Source: Candidatus Poribacteria bacterium
GTDB lineage: Bacteria; Poribacteria; WGA-4E; UBA9662
Direction: 5' to 3'
Assembly (NCBI GenBank): GCA_012963885.1
Contig: DTUY01000279.1
Location: 1-57,084, forward strand
Length of the DNA stretch: 57,084 bases
Under the pieces are notes generated by a model that was not told the DNA's origin, did not search any database, and worked only from the letters and a program-made list of their open reading frames with translations. Made by a program: the position numbers and the translations under genes. This document shows positions 35,373 to 44,844 of this stretch, one piece after another; within the stretch, counting starts at the first letter, position 1, and the number at the start of each line of letters is the position of its first letter.

Positions 35373-36848
35373 ATGAGAGTTGTTACCGGCGGAATTAGTC
35401 ACGAAACCAGTACCTTTACAACCGTTATAACCAACCTGCAAAGCTATAAAGATCGATTTTATCTGCACGGAGATCAGATCTTGAATATGTTTCATGGCAC
35501 CAATAGTCCCATTGGGGGATTCATCGATGGAGCGAAAACCCATGGTTTTGAGCTGATTCCAACTGTTCTCGCTACTGCTCAACCGAGTGGGCCCACACCG
35601 CGAGACCTGTTTGATGCTATTCTCGATGAATTACTAAACAGAATAGCTGACGTGGGTTCTATCGAAGGGGTCCTATTGAGCTTACATGGATCAATGGCAG
35701 TCGGAAACTTAGATCAAGCAGACGGTATCGATGATGCCGAGGGATATATTCTGGCTGCTGTGCGCCAGTTGGTTGGCCCGGATGTGCCGATCTTGGTTCA
35801 GCTGGACATTCACTCTAATGTATCTCAAAGGATGGTTGATCAAGCAAGTGTGTTAATTGGTCGAAAGAGCTATCCGGAAGTTGACATGGCTGAACGTAGC
35901 CAAGAGTGTGCCGATATCCTGATGCGGATCTTAAAGGACGGTGTATGCCCAACAATGGCCTTGCATCAAATACCGATGTTCTGGGGGATGAATCAGGTGA
36001 CAGCATATTCGCCAATGCGGGAAGCTATTGCTGAATTGCATAGGGTCACCGCACAACCCGGTGTAATCTGCGGTTCGATTGCTACCTGTTATTATTTGGC
36101 TGATGTGCCGAATATGGGGTCATCAGTTTATATTGTGACTGATAATGACCAAAATTTGGCTCAAATGTATGCTGACCAGCTTGGAGCTTGGCTATTTGAA
36201 CGGCGAACGGAGTGGCATTGTCCATTACTATCAACGTTTGAAGCGTTACAGGAAGCTAAGTTAGATGGCCGTTATCCGGTTATCTTCGCTGACGTATGGG
36301 ATAATACAGGTGGTGGATCTCCAGGCGACAGTACTGGTATGCTACGGACATTTATAGAGGCCGGGCTTCGAGACGCTTGTGTTTTGTATATAGTTGATCC
36401 CGAATCAATTGTCCAATGCCAAGAAGCTGGTGTGGGAACAAAGTTGATGCTGGATGTGGGAGGAAAATCGTCGCCACTACAGGGGAATCCTATCCCCATG
36501 AAGGCTGAAGTCGTTGCATTGTCGGACGGTTATTTCCATTATGATGGGCCAATGTATGCAGGTTTGGCTGGGAATATGGGGCTTTCAGCACATATCAAGC
36601 AGGATGGTATTCACGTGCTTTTGGTCACTCAGCGTGAGCAACCTTTCGACACGGCCTTTTCCCGCACGCTTAATCTGGATCTGCAGCGGATGAAGTACAT
36701 TGGAGTCAAGTCTGCGGCGCACTTTCGTGCCGGATTCGAAGCCTGGTCGGGAGCAATCCATGTCGTATCCGAACCCAGTGTGCATACTTTAAAGGATCTA
36801 ACTTTTAATCGATTGGGACGTAAGCTCTATCCTCTTGATAACATCTAG
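35373..36848 (+). CDS. M81-family metallopeptidase (MlrC-like)
   Basis: 491 aa, typical for the M81/DUF1485 family named after microcystinase C of microcystin degradation. Characteristic segments: GGISHETSTFTT at the N-terminus, LSLHGSMAVG near 108, DDAEGYIL near 124, LDIHSNVS near 145, RKSYPEVDMAERS near 165 and DNTGGGSPGD near 310, which together hold the likely metal ligands. Most family members occur in organisms with no microcystin and their substrates are unknown. Cytoplasmic by sequence. Monocistronic as far as can be seen. Confidence 0.87.
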   Translation: MRVVTGGISHETSTFTTVITNLQSYKDRFYLHGDQILNMFHGTNSPIGGFIDGAKTHGFELIPTVLATAQPSGPTPRDLFDAILDELLNRIADVGSIEGVLLSLHGSMAVGNLDQADGIDDAEGYILAAVRQLVGPDVPILVQLDIHSNVSQRMVDQASVLIGRKSYPEVDMAERSQECADILMRILKDGVCPTMALHQIPMFWGMNQVTAYSPMREAIAELHRVTAQPGVICGSIATCYYLADVPNMGSSVYIVTDNDQNLAQMYADQLGAWLFERRTEWHCPLLSTFEALQEAKLDGRYPVIFADVWDNTGGGSPGDSTGMLRTFIEAGLRDACVLYIVDPESIVQCQEAGVGTKLMLDVGGKSSPLQGNPIPMKAEVVALSDGYFHYDGPMYAGLAGNMGLSAHIKQDGIHVLLVTQREQPFDTAFSRTLNLDLQRMKYIGVKSAAHFRAGFEAWSGAIHVVSEPSVHTLKDLTFNRLGRKLYPLDNI

Positions 36849-37093
36849 TTTTTCCCTTCAAGATCTAAATTGTTGAATACAGTATATTTTCAATTATAAT
36901 AGCGGATACAATAACGAAGGGTTTCGTTGTGTTGTGGATGTGTGTTAGGATTTAGACGTATTTTAAATTAAAACTTAAGTACAAGCTTTTTATCTGCCTT
37001 ATTTATTACTTCAGTAGGTATTAGAACCAAGAATTACGTGTTGGCAGATTCCGAATTCTCTGTTTTGGAATCAAGCTTGATTAGATAAGGAAT

Positions 37094-38389
37094 ATGAAAA
37101 TCATTTCCCTTTTCAGAAAGGTGAGCAAACCATTATTCATAATTATCTTTTTAATATTGCATTGTTTGATTCTTAATAATTTTATTCTGTTATCAAAGGA
37201 TATGATCTATGGAGACTTTTCTGGGCTTGATCTAAACCCTTTACCTCGCTATGGTTTTATGAGAGTTCCTGAAAATCATTTTACATTAAAATATGAGTCT
37301 GTTAATAGATTAGCGGCTGATTTTGCCCAAATCTATTTCCCCTCTCAAAAGTTCTCTTCTTTAACGACAGCCTATACAAAAGAGACCCTTGATCCATGGC
37401 AAAGGCCGTCGAGATATGCACCTTTTATACATGCTATGTGTTCGATTAGTCTCTGCAAGTTCGAATATGGTTTTGCTAGTTTCCTGCATATGTTAGTCCA
37501 AATGTTGCTATTTTTTTTATCCTTCATTTACGCCTTTAAAATCCTGCAGATAGAAAAAGACCTGTTTCCCTCAATCTTACTGGTGAACTTCTGTCTGTTT
37601 CTAACTCCCGTAGGTCTGTCATGGTTTGAGCGGGGTCAATTTTCCCTTTACGTTTCTCTAAGTTATTTATGGTTAGTTTTAGGGCTAGTTAACAGAAATG
37701 GGTACTATATATTTCTATCAGCATTATTTGCTTATGTTAAGTGGACCTCATTCCCATTTATCTTTTTAGTTCTTGTTCTGTGGTTGCTAAATTCAAAAAG
37801 CATTAAAGAATTAAAATATAGCATATATCTGGCATTGGTATTCCTGTTAACAGTTGTTTTTTTCTTTTTACTCTATCTTGAATACGGCATTCATTTCCTT
37901 GTCGGGCTTTTTGAACAAGAAATTGCATATGAGCCTCAAGGACTTAGCTTAATGAAATTGTTCCCTAGATTTATAGTTAAAACATTGCCCTTTATGCTAG
38001 TTGTCCTGGGATATTTGAATATCAGGAGGTGCAAGAATAAATTTCTTTTTCTGATTCCTTATTTTATGGGTTCTGGTATTATACTAACTATCTATCCTAC
38101 GCTTGCATACGACTATAGTATTCCCTGTTTGTTTTGTTTCATCCCTTTGGTTATTTATTGGGCAAAATGTTTCAAACTCGACGAACATTCCATCGGTCGT
38201 TTAATCAAGTATTTGTTTTTCTTCTTTGTCATCATCGCCTCCTTTTCAATCAATATTATCGAAGTGTTTTCTTCAGAATTGACTATCATCTACGGGTATA
38301 TTTTGTTTGCTGCAGTCTTTATACTACTTCCGTTGCTTAATCTAAGTGCCAAGAACGAAGAAGGCAGATTCAATGCATTAGCTAATTGA
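37094..38389 (+). CDS. Polytopic membrane protein, GT87/DUF2029-like mannosyltransferase candidate
   Basis: 431 aa with about ten membrane helices. After the first helix an outside loop includes DPWQRPSRYAPFIHAM, and helix 5 is preceded by FERGQFSLYVSLSYLWL; GQ after an acidic residue here recalls the GT87 family of polyprenyl-phosphate mannosyltransferases. The gene is visibly more AT-rich than its neighbours, with many AAA, TTT and TTA codons, and long Phe/Leu/Ile runs, which hints at a different origin. No clear partner genes. Function not established. Confidence 0.6.
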   Translation: MKIISLFRKVSKPLFIIIFLILHCLILNNFILLSKDMIYGDFSGLDLNPLPRYGFMRVPENHFTLKYESVNRLAADFAQIYFPSQKFSSLTTAYTKETLDPWQRPSRYAPFIHAMCSISLCKFEYGFASFLHMLVQMLLFFLSFIYAFKILQIEKDLFPSILLVNFCLFLTPVGLSWFERGQFSLYVSLSYLWLVLGLVNRNGYYIFLSALFAYVKWTSFPFIFLVLVLWLLNSKSIKELKYSIYLALVFLLTVVFFFLLYLEYGIHFLVGLFEQEIAYEPQGLSLMKLFPRFIVKTLPFMLVVLGYLNIRRCKNKFLFLIPYFMGSGIILTIYPTLAYDYSIPCLFCFIPLVIYWAKCFKLDEHSIGRLIKYLFFFFVIIASFSINIIEVFSSELTIIYGYILFAAVFILLPLLNLSAKNEEGRFNALAN

Positions 38390-38682
38390 AAACAACAGGA
38401 CCGCTAACAAATATGAATTTGAACAGCGGATCATAAGTGGTGAATCTGTGCAGGAATTAGGCTATCGGGTTTTAAATGAGAGAATTATAGTTGCCTATTG
38501 GGTTGTCGCTTGTAGTTTTAACAATTCACAAGACAGACAACTTTTGGTGTTTGATAACCTCAAAATCAGGATTGGCTAACAATCTTCCTCAGTCCTGTTC
38601 TTGTAAACATTATTAATGACTAGTGCCTTCGGTTCTTTTACGTTTGCCGAAACTAAATTCTTTTTGCTGGGAAACTGTTAAT

Positions 38683-39873
38683 ATGAAGGCATTTATGTCT
38701 ATTTGCTCACTTATTTTTACTGGAGGTGTTGTCACGAACAATGGAGACTACTTTGTCTTACGCCACGGACTGGCGAATTCTAAACAGGTCTTTGAAAGTA
38801 CAGGAACAGGGCGTGTGGTTTTTCTGGGAGGATCAATCACCTTCATGTCAGGATGGCGAGAAATGGTTTGTGTTGAATTGAAACATCGTTTTCCGGAGAC
38901 TAAGTTTGATTTTATTAACGCTGGGATTCCATCAACCGGTTCTACTCCAGGAGCGTATCGCCTAGTGCGTGATGCTTTCAAAAATGGCCGAGTGGATCTT
39001 ATTTTTGAAGAGGCAGCTGTCAATGATTTTTATAATGGCAGATCAGATGAGGAACAAATTCGTGGCATGGAAGGTATTGTTCGTCATGCCCGTAACATTA
39101 ATCCAAACATTGACATTATTTTAATGCATTTTGTTGATCCGGAGAAAATGGGAGAATACAATAAAGGCAAAATACCAAAAGTTATTCAAAACCATGAAAG
39201 GGTTGCAGCCCATTATAATTTGCCGTCTATCAACTTTGCACTGGAAATCACAGAACGCATCAATCATGAAGAATTTACTTGGGAGAATGACTTCAAAGAC
39301 CTGCATCCATCGCCTTTCGGCCACCAACTTTATTTTCGTACGATTAATCGCCTATTTGAAGTTGCGTGGGTTAACAAACCTGTTGCAGAGGATAGTCAAG
39401 TTAAAGCACATTATCAACCTGAAAAATTGGATGAGTTCTGTTACGACACTGGCATGTTACTACCACCTAATAACATAGAAAAAGTTAATGGATTCAAGAT
39501 GGATCCCCATTGGCAAAACACCGTGGGTGGAGGAACTCGATCAGGTTTTGTGAATGTTCCTATGTTAGTGGGTAAGAATCCAGGGGATAGTTTTGAACTG
39601 AGTTTTAGGGGAAGTGCCGTTGGCTTGCTTGTCATAGCTGGTCCAGATGCTGGAATTATTGAGTACCGGATCAACAATGGCAAATGGGAAAAACAGGATC
39701 TTTATACTCAATGGAGCCAAGGGTTGCACATTCCTTGGGTTTATATGCTTGAAACCGAATTGGAGAAGGGGAAGAAACACCAGCTAGAGGTTCATCTGCT
39801 TAACCAAAAGAATATGCAAAGTAAGGGATATTCCTGTCGAATTGTTAACTTTGCCATAAATTCTGATGAGTAA
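38683..39873 (+). CDS. SGNH/GDSL-type hydrolase
   Basis: About 396 aa from ATG 38683; an in-frame GTG at 38623 would add 20 residues. The SGNH blocks are visible: GGSIT (block I Ser) near residue 50, AGIPSTGS (block II Gly), EEAAVND (block III Asn) and DLHPSPFGH (block V Asp and His). The C-terminal third (about 270-396) is a beta-rich extension with a jelly-roll look, as in CEX or carbohydrate esterase fusions. Likely removes acyl or acetyl groups from a carbohydrate or lipid. The start has a mildly hydrophobic stretch (FMSICSLIFTGGVV) but no clear cleavage site, so location is unsure. Confidence 0.8.
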   Translation: MKAFMSICSLIFTGGVVTNNGDYFVLRHGLANSKQVFESTGTGRVVFLGGSITFMSGWREMVCVELKHRFPETKFDFINAGIPSTGSTPGAYRLVRDAFKNGRVDLIFEEAAVNDFYNGRSDEEQIRGMEGIVRHARNINPNIDIILMHFVDPEKMGEYNKGKIPKVIQNHERVAAHYNLPSINFALEITERINHEEFTWENDFKDLHPSPFGHQLYFRTINRLFEVAWVNKPVAEDSQVKAHYQPEKLDEFCYDTGMLLPPNNIEKVNGFKMDPHWQNTVGGGTRSGFVNVPMLVGKNPGDSFELSFRGSAVGLLVIAGPDAGIIEYRINNGKWEKQDLYTQWSQGLHIPWVYMLETELEKGKKHQLEVHLLNQKNMQSKGYSCRIVNFAINSDE

Positions 39874-39956
39874 ATTACTGAGATCAGGAACTATATTCGC
39901 AGCTTATTGTTATTGTGACTTGCTTGAGATCAACTTGAACTTAATCTATTGCCTAT

Positions 39957-41096
39957 ATGTACAACTACCAAAAAACCAACCGCTATTTTGCCCAGGTAGC
40001 TGACAATCTAAAGGATATTGCGGAAGAAGAAATTCTGTTTCTGGGTGGCGATAACACCCGTCAGGTCTATCGGGGGATCTATTTTAATGCGACCCCAGAG
40101 GTGCTTTATACAATCAATTTCCAATCACGTCTGATTCATCGTGTTTTAGCCCCATTGATGTTATTTGATTGTCATTCAGATCGATATCTTTACAAAGTGT
40201 CTTCACGAATTGAATGGAAAGATTTTTTTGATTCTTCCCAAACTTTTGCGGTATCTGCTACCGTATCGCATAGTGCTATCAAGCATTCAAAATTTGCTGC
40301 CCTGCGCTTAAAAGACGCCATCGTGGATTACTTTCGGTCACGCAATGGTGAGCGGCCCTCAGTTAACAGAAGAAATCCAGATCTATGGATCAACCTGCAT
40401 ATCGAAAACAATAAAGCAACAGTTAGCTTGGATACTTCCGGTGGATCTTTACACAAACGGGGCTACCGTAAGGAAACCGTGCTAGCTCCAATGATCGAAA
40501 CCTTAGCAGCAGCCATCATTAAATATTCCGGTTGGGATGGTAGTGTGCCCTTGTACGACCCATTTTGCGGTGCGGGGACGTTACTTTGCGAGGGGTATAT
40601 GCTTGCATCTCGTACTCCCGCCGCTATAATGCGTGCAAATTTTGGATTCCAAAGATTGCCAGATTTCGACCCGTTGCTGTGGAACCGGGTCAGGCAAAAA
40701 GGAGTACAAAAGAAAATAAGGCTCTTAAAAAACACTATCGTTGGAAGTGATTTATGCTTGAAAGCTGTCAAATCGGCAACCCATAATTGCTCGATGGTTG
40801 ACGAAGAAAATGTCATTAACATTGAGCAGAAGGATGTATTTGATATTCCAGGCATAGAAGGCAAGACAATTGTCTGTAACCCTCCTTATGGAATACGAAC
40901 AGGCAAAAATGTAGATCTTGGTCATTTTTATAAAAGATTTGGCGATTTCTTGAAGCAACGTTGTCGCGGTTCAACTGCCTATGTATACTTTGGCCAGCGT
41001 GAACACATTAAGAACTTAGGGTTAAAACCATCATGGAGAAAGCAACTTTCTAACGGAGGGCTTGATGGTCGATTGGTAATGTATGAACTATATTGA
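39957..41096 (+). CDS. rlmL: THUMP-domain rRNA N2-guanine methyltransferase (RlmL-like)
   Basis: 379 aa, the length of the single-module RlmL/YpsC/RlmK-N type. Residues about 50-155 form a THUMP RNA-binding domain (including AVSATVSHSAIKHSKFA). The methyltransferase core has DPFCGAGTLLCEGYM (SAM-binding motif I) near residue 203 and NPPYGIRTG, the NPPY active-site motif of N2-guanine methyltransferases, near 306. It modifies 23S rRNA (G2445 in Escherichia coli). Ends with a 14-base overlap into a small ORF. Confidence 0.9.
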   Translation: MYNYQKTNRYFAQVADNLKDIAEEEILFLGGDNTRQVYRGIYFNATPEVLYTINFQSRLIHRVLAPLMLFDCHSDRYLYKVSSRIEWKDFFDSSQTFAVSATVSHSAIKHSKFAALRLKDAIVDYFRSRNGERPSVNRRNPDLWINLHIENNKATVSLDTSGGSLHKRGYRKETVLAPMIETLAAAIIKYSGWDGSVPLYDPFCGAGTLLCEGYMLASRTPAAIMRANFGFQRLPDFDPLLWNRVRQKGVQKKIRLLKNTIVGSDLCLKAVKSATHNCSMVDEENVINIEQKDVFDIPGIEGKTIVCNPPYGIRTGKNVDLGHFYKRFGDFLKQRCRGSTAYVYFGQREHIKNLGLKPSWRKQLSNGGLDGRLVMYELY

Positions 41097-41277
41097 ATTA
41101 GAAGGGTTTCGTTATCAGTGGATTTATGATAAATTTGCAAATACATGGCGTGTCGATCTCTCGGAAATTGAAGAGCAACAACCTAGGGATCCCAACGGCC
41201 AGTTGCGGGAGAACATGCCAGACAAAGTCTGGCAGTTATTGAGACAGCACGGCGAGCAACCATTAATCACTGTATAA
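41083..41277 (+). CDS. Small hypothetical protein overlapping rlmL
   Basis: 64 aa from ATG 41083, overlapping the last 14 bases of rlmL. The sequence is hydrophilic and acidic with a YQWIYDKFANTWRVDLSE start. The overlap and good codon pattern suggest coupled translation, but there is no recognisable domain, and the 56 bases to the next gene hold only its ribosome site (AAGGAAAGG). Real gene likely but not certain. Confidence 0.5.
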   Translation: MNYIELEGFRYQWIYDKFANTWRVDLSEIEEQQPRDPNGQLRENMPDKVWQLLRQHGEQPLITV

Positions 41278-41333
41278 TTGATCCCAGAAATCTGTAAAGG
41301 CAAATCAAATAATAATAATAAAGGAAAGGTATT

Positions 41334-42044
41334 GTGCGACAAGACACATCGGCAAATCATACGACACTTATCGAGAAAGGATTTATTCTACTTTTTAATA
41401 GCCAAGATTTAAGTGGTTGGAAGATACCAGAAGGAGATAACGGACATTGGAATGTCGTGGATGGTGTCATTGACTATGATGCCCAGTCAGAAGCCAGTGG
41501 TGATAAAAATCTGTGGACGGAAGAAACTTTCGTTGATTTTATTCTTCGAATCTCATGGCGTTTTAAGCAAACATCCGGGTTGTATCCAATGCCAACCATT
41601 CTTCCTGACGGTTCACACGAAACAGATGAAAATGGCGAGGTCATTAAGGAACTTCGACCCAATGCCGATTCGGGTATCTATCTGCGTGGCACTGGGAAAG
41701 GACAGGTGAATTTATGGTGTTGGCCCATCGGGTCTGGAGAACTTTGGAACTATAGAAATGATAAATCGATGACCGCCGAAATCAGGGCCAGTGCTGTTCC
41801 TAAGGTCTGTGCTGACAACCCTGTTGGAGAGTGGAATTCAATGGAGATCACTATGAAAGGGGATCGAGTCACCGTCGTATTGAATGATCAGATGGTAATT
41901 GATAATGCGCAGACCCCAGGGTTGCCAGAAGAAGGGGCGATCGCTCTACAGCATCACGGTGGAATCAATAAAGAAACGGGAGAATTGTCTCCGGCATCAA
42001 GTCTGGTTCAATTCCGCGACATTTACATCAAGCAACTTGATTAA
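41334..42044 (+). CDS. DUF1080 (3-keto-disaccharide hydrolase-like) protein
   Basis: 236 aa from GTG 41334 with AAGGAAAGG upstream. It has the DUF1080 signature: GFILLFNSQDLSGWKIP, then W-xxV-DGVI (HWNVVDGVIDYD), then NADSGIYLRGTGKGQVNLW and EWNSMEITMKGDRVTVVLN, a concanavalin-like sandwich. Related proteins cleave 3-keto-glycosides produced by Gfo/Idh/MocA oxidases, which fits the presence of two such oxidoreductases in the window. No signal peptide here, so it would act in the cytoplasm, unusual for the family. Likely a lectin-like hydrolase; substrate unknown. Confidence 0.85.
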   Translation: MRQDTSANHTTLIEKGFILLFNSQDLSGWKIPEGDNGHWNVVDGVIDYDAQSEASGDKNLWTEETFVDFILRISWRFKQTSGLYPMPTILPDGSHETDENGEVIKELRPNADSGIYLRGTGKGQVNLWCWPIGSGELWNYRNDKSMTAEIRASAVPKVCADNPVGEWNSMEITMKGDRVTVVLNDQMVIDNAQTPGLPEEGAIALQHHGGINKETGELSPASSLVQFRDIYIKQLD

Positions 42045-42111
42045 AACCAGTTCCGTTCAGGGAATTGGACCAGATATTGGATGTATCAGGCTGCGACTTT
42101 ATGTTGCCGTG

Positions 42112-44424
42112 TTATTTTGAACCGGCATTTTTAAGGAGACGAATAATGTGGGTATGACCTTTGGTCTCTGCCAGCACGAGGGCAGTGTCACCATTTTTAT
42201 TCTTTTTGTCGACATTAGCCCCGTTTGCCAGAAGCAATTTGACTGTGTCTTTTTTCCCGTTCCATGACGCGTACATCAAAGAGGTCTCATTTTCGTTGTT
42301 TTCTGCACTAACATCAGCTCCACTCTCAATTAAGAGTTTCGTTATACCTGCATGACCCATTGTATGTACGGCAAATATCAAGGCGGTATTTCCTTCCATA
42401 TTTTTTATGTTCGGGTCAATCCCACTCTCAAGTAAGAGTCTGACTATATGCATATGCCCCTTCATTATAGCAGCCATTAAGGCTGTGTTTCCTCTTACAT
42501 TTTTTGCATTTACTTTGGCATCATGTGCTATCAGCGTTTTTACTACGTTTGAGTGACCTTCATGGCTGGCCAGTAACAGGGCCGTTGTGCCTATGTGGCT
42601 TTGTTGATTGACATTAGCCCCGTGTTCCATAAGCAATTTGACCAGTTGAACGTATCCTGCTTCAGCTGCTATCATCAAGGCTGTTTTGCCTTCTTGGTCA
42701 GTGGTATTTAGACTGGTAACCTGATTTAGGGCAAGTCGAAAGGCTTCTATATCATTCGTCCTTACAATCCTGAGTAGCTTCTGACCGTTTTCTTCTTTGA
42801 TAACGATTTTTTGATTGGCTGGAATATTTTCCAAGAACTGTACAATTCCACTGGGCCAGCGAATCTCAAGTAGATCAATCATCGTGCTATCTCCCAGCCC
42901 AAAGGATAGATTCGAATCGTTACTGCAAAGGTAGCTTGAACCCGCGTGTACTTCCTGTACCTGTGATTTTTGATCTGCCGTCATAATCACTCGTGTGCCA
43001 ATACCATCCCGGTTACTGATTGTACCAACGGTCTGCAATCGCACCCAATTCTGGCGATTTCCGCCTTCATTTTGTAATAATTCTGTTTTACCATTTGATT
43101 GGGTGACAACGATATCGAGGTCTCCATCATTGTCATAGTCACCAAAAATTGCTCCGCGACTTATATTTTTACGTTGGAAATATGTGCCGGCGATGAACGA
43201 CGTCTGACTAAATGTGCCATCCTGATTGTTATGAAACAGTTGATTTGGCTGAGCATAAGTGACTACGTCCGATGTCTGTTCAATAGTATCAATCACATGA
43301 CCGTTAGCGATGAAGATATCAAGATATCCATCGTTATCGTAATCGAAAAAACCTGTGCCAAATCCGACATACAGGTAGCTCTCTTTCCCTAAATTCGCTT
43401 CATAAATTATGTCAGTAAAGGTACCATCACCATTGTTCCGGTAGAGTGCATTTGTTTCATAGGAGAGATTGGTAACAAAAATATCTAAAAGACCGTCACC
43501 ATTGTAGTCTGCTGCATCTACTCCCATACTTGCCTGCGCTATCCCATTGAAGCTATAGGCACAACCCGAAAGGAGTGCAATTTCTGAGAACGTACCATCG
43601 CCGTTGTTGTAAAAAAAATAGTTTGGGGTGTCATCGTTGGCTACATATATATCTGGTGTTCTATCGTCATTGAAATCTACAGCGACGACACCTAACCCTT
43701 TGCCGTGAAATGGACCACCGATATCCCGTATACCGGCCGCCTCAGTAACATCAGTGAATATGCCATTCCCATTATTACGGTAAAGTCGGTCTGGGGCACC
43801 TTCAAACAGAGATGGATGACAATAGGTGCGAATTTTATTGGCACCGCAAGGTAGGTAAGGAACATCCAACGAATAATGCACGTAGTTAACCACATATAGA
43901 TCAAGATATCCATCGCTATCATAATCAAGAAAAGTAGCGCTGGTACTCCACAGTGTATCTCCTACATTCGCTTCTTCTGTAATGTCTTTGAAGGTGCCAT
44001 TCCCATTATTGCGGTATAAGACGTTAGCACCAAAGTTGGTCACGTAAACATCTACGTCTCCATCGTTATCATAGTCACTGCAGGTGACTCCATGCCCATA
44101 ATTCCCTTGATTGTCAATGCCCGACAAAGCAGTGACATCAGTGAATGTTCCATCGCCATTGTTTCGAAAGAGCACACTTGTAGGAACTCCTGTCAATGGT
44201 AAATCTGACCAATCGTTACCATTGACCAGATACAAATCAGGATCTCCATCATTATCGTAATCAAAAAATGCACCGCCCGACCCGATCGTTTCAGGTAAGT
44301 GGTACTGCCCCTTGGCACCATTATAGTGCCGAAAGTGAATTCTTGCTTTTTCTGTGACGTCGACGAACTGAATTGGAGCTAGGTCTGCACGACCTTTAGG
44401 TGAAATTAACAGAAATACAAGCAA
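42112..44424 (-). CDS. CRTAC1-like VCBS/FG-GAP + ASPIC/UnbV protein fused to ankyrin repeats
   Basis: 770 aa. Predicted TTG start at 44424; the upstream frame extends a few codons (with a hydrophobic LRFLGLLVFLLIS) but has no ATG, so the exact start is open. The protein starts with a secretion signal, then repeated FG-GAP/VCBS blades with calcium-binding DYDNDGDPDLY-type loops (residues about 20-440, around ten to twelve copies), then an ASPIC/UnbV domain (about 455-540, GIGTRVIMTADQKS and SLWPSG-like RWPSG). The last 200 residues are six ankyrin repeats (for example GKTALMIAAEAGYVQLVKLL). CRTAC1-type proteins are extracellular adhesive or binding proteins; ankyrin repeats bind other proteins. 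This fusion suggests host or surface binding. Lies alone on the minus strand. Confidence 0.85.
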   Translation of the reverse strand: MLVFLLISPKGRADLAPIQFVDVTEKARIHFRHYNGAKGQYHLPETIGSGGAFFDYDNDGDPDLYLVNGNDWSDLPLTGVPTSVLFRNNGDGTFTDVTALSGIDNQGNYGHGVTCSDYDNDGDVDVYVTNFGANVLYRNNGNGTFKDITEEANVGDTLWSTSATFLDYDSDGYLDLYVVNYVHYSLDVPYLPCGANKIRTYCHPSLFEGAPDRLYRNNGNGIFTDVTEAAGIRDIGGPFHGKGLGVVAVDFNDDRTPDIYVANDDTPNYFFYNNGDGTFSEIALLSGCAYSFNGIAQASMGVDAADYNGDGLLDIFVTNLSYETNALYRNNGDGTFTDIIYEANLGKESYLYVGFGTGFFDYDNDGYLDIFIANGHVIDTIEQTSDVVTYAQPNQLFHNNQDGTFSQTSFIAGTYFQRKNISRGAIFGDYDNDGDLDIVVTQSNGKTELLQNEGGNRQNWVRLQTVGTISNRDGIGTRVIMTADQKSQVQEVHAGSSYLCSNDSNLSFGLGDSTMIDLLEIRWPSGIVQFLENIPANQKIVIKEENGQKLLRIVRTNDIEAFRLALNQVTSLNTTDQEGKTALMIAAEAGYVQLVKLLMEHGANVNQQSHIGTTALLLASHEGHSNVVKTLIAHDAKVNAKNVRGNTALMAAIMKGHMHIVRLLLESGIDPNIKNMEGNTALIFAVHTMGHAGITKLLIESGADVSAENNENETSLMYASWNGKKDTVKLLLANGANVDKKNKNGDTALVLAETKGHTHIIRLLKNAGSK

Positions 44425-44844
44425 GCCTAGAAATCTGAGAGTAACATACTGAATATTTAGAATGTGAAGCTTTATAGTCTACACTTCCTTTTAATTATTT
44501 TTTTACAGGTTGAAAAGGTGTTAGGTGAATTATTCAGGAGTTTTAACGAGTAGGACTTGAACTTTGTTTCAATCTGAGTTATTGATATGGCTGACATGCA
44601 ATTTCTGCCTCAACTATGCCTCCAGCTTGTTGGGAGGTTCTGGTTGGGCTTAGGTGGAATTGAGTGTTCAACGCATCAATTTGTTTCTGACGATGTATTA
44701 GTTTGCATGCATAATATTGTAGTTAAGCATACTAAGGGTAAGAACATATAAGTGTGTTCATAGACGGTCATTTTTATAAATAAAAAAAGCCCTCCGATAA
44801 TCGATTCATGAGTATCGGAAGGCCATGTCAGTTATTTATAATCT
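44425..44844. other. Intergenic region before the LamG pair
   Basis: 420 bases with no coding signal. It contains the terminator of the downstream LamG gene at its right end (44782-44823) and otherwise only AT-rich sequence, with the hairpin CCTCC-GGAGG around 44620-44640 of unknown meaning. Confidence 0.5.
44782..44823 (-). terminator. Rho-independent terminator after LamG gene 1
   Basis: On the minus strand GCCTTCCGATA, 13-base loop, TATCGGAGGGC, then seven T (44788-44782); one mismatch in the stem. It follows the stop of the 44845-45660 gene by about 20 bases. A convincing factor-independent terminator. Confidence 0.85.

Noticed and set aside
38390..38590. Short open frame (about 60 codons) after the GT87-like gene
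   Set aside because: No ATG and no ribosome site; reads QELGYRVLNERIIVAYW but has no known family.
42061..42111. Terminator between the convergent DUF1080 and ankyrin-fusion genes
   Set aside because: No stem with a following T run could be found in the gap.
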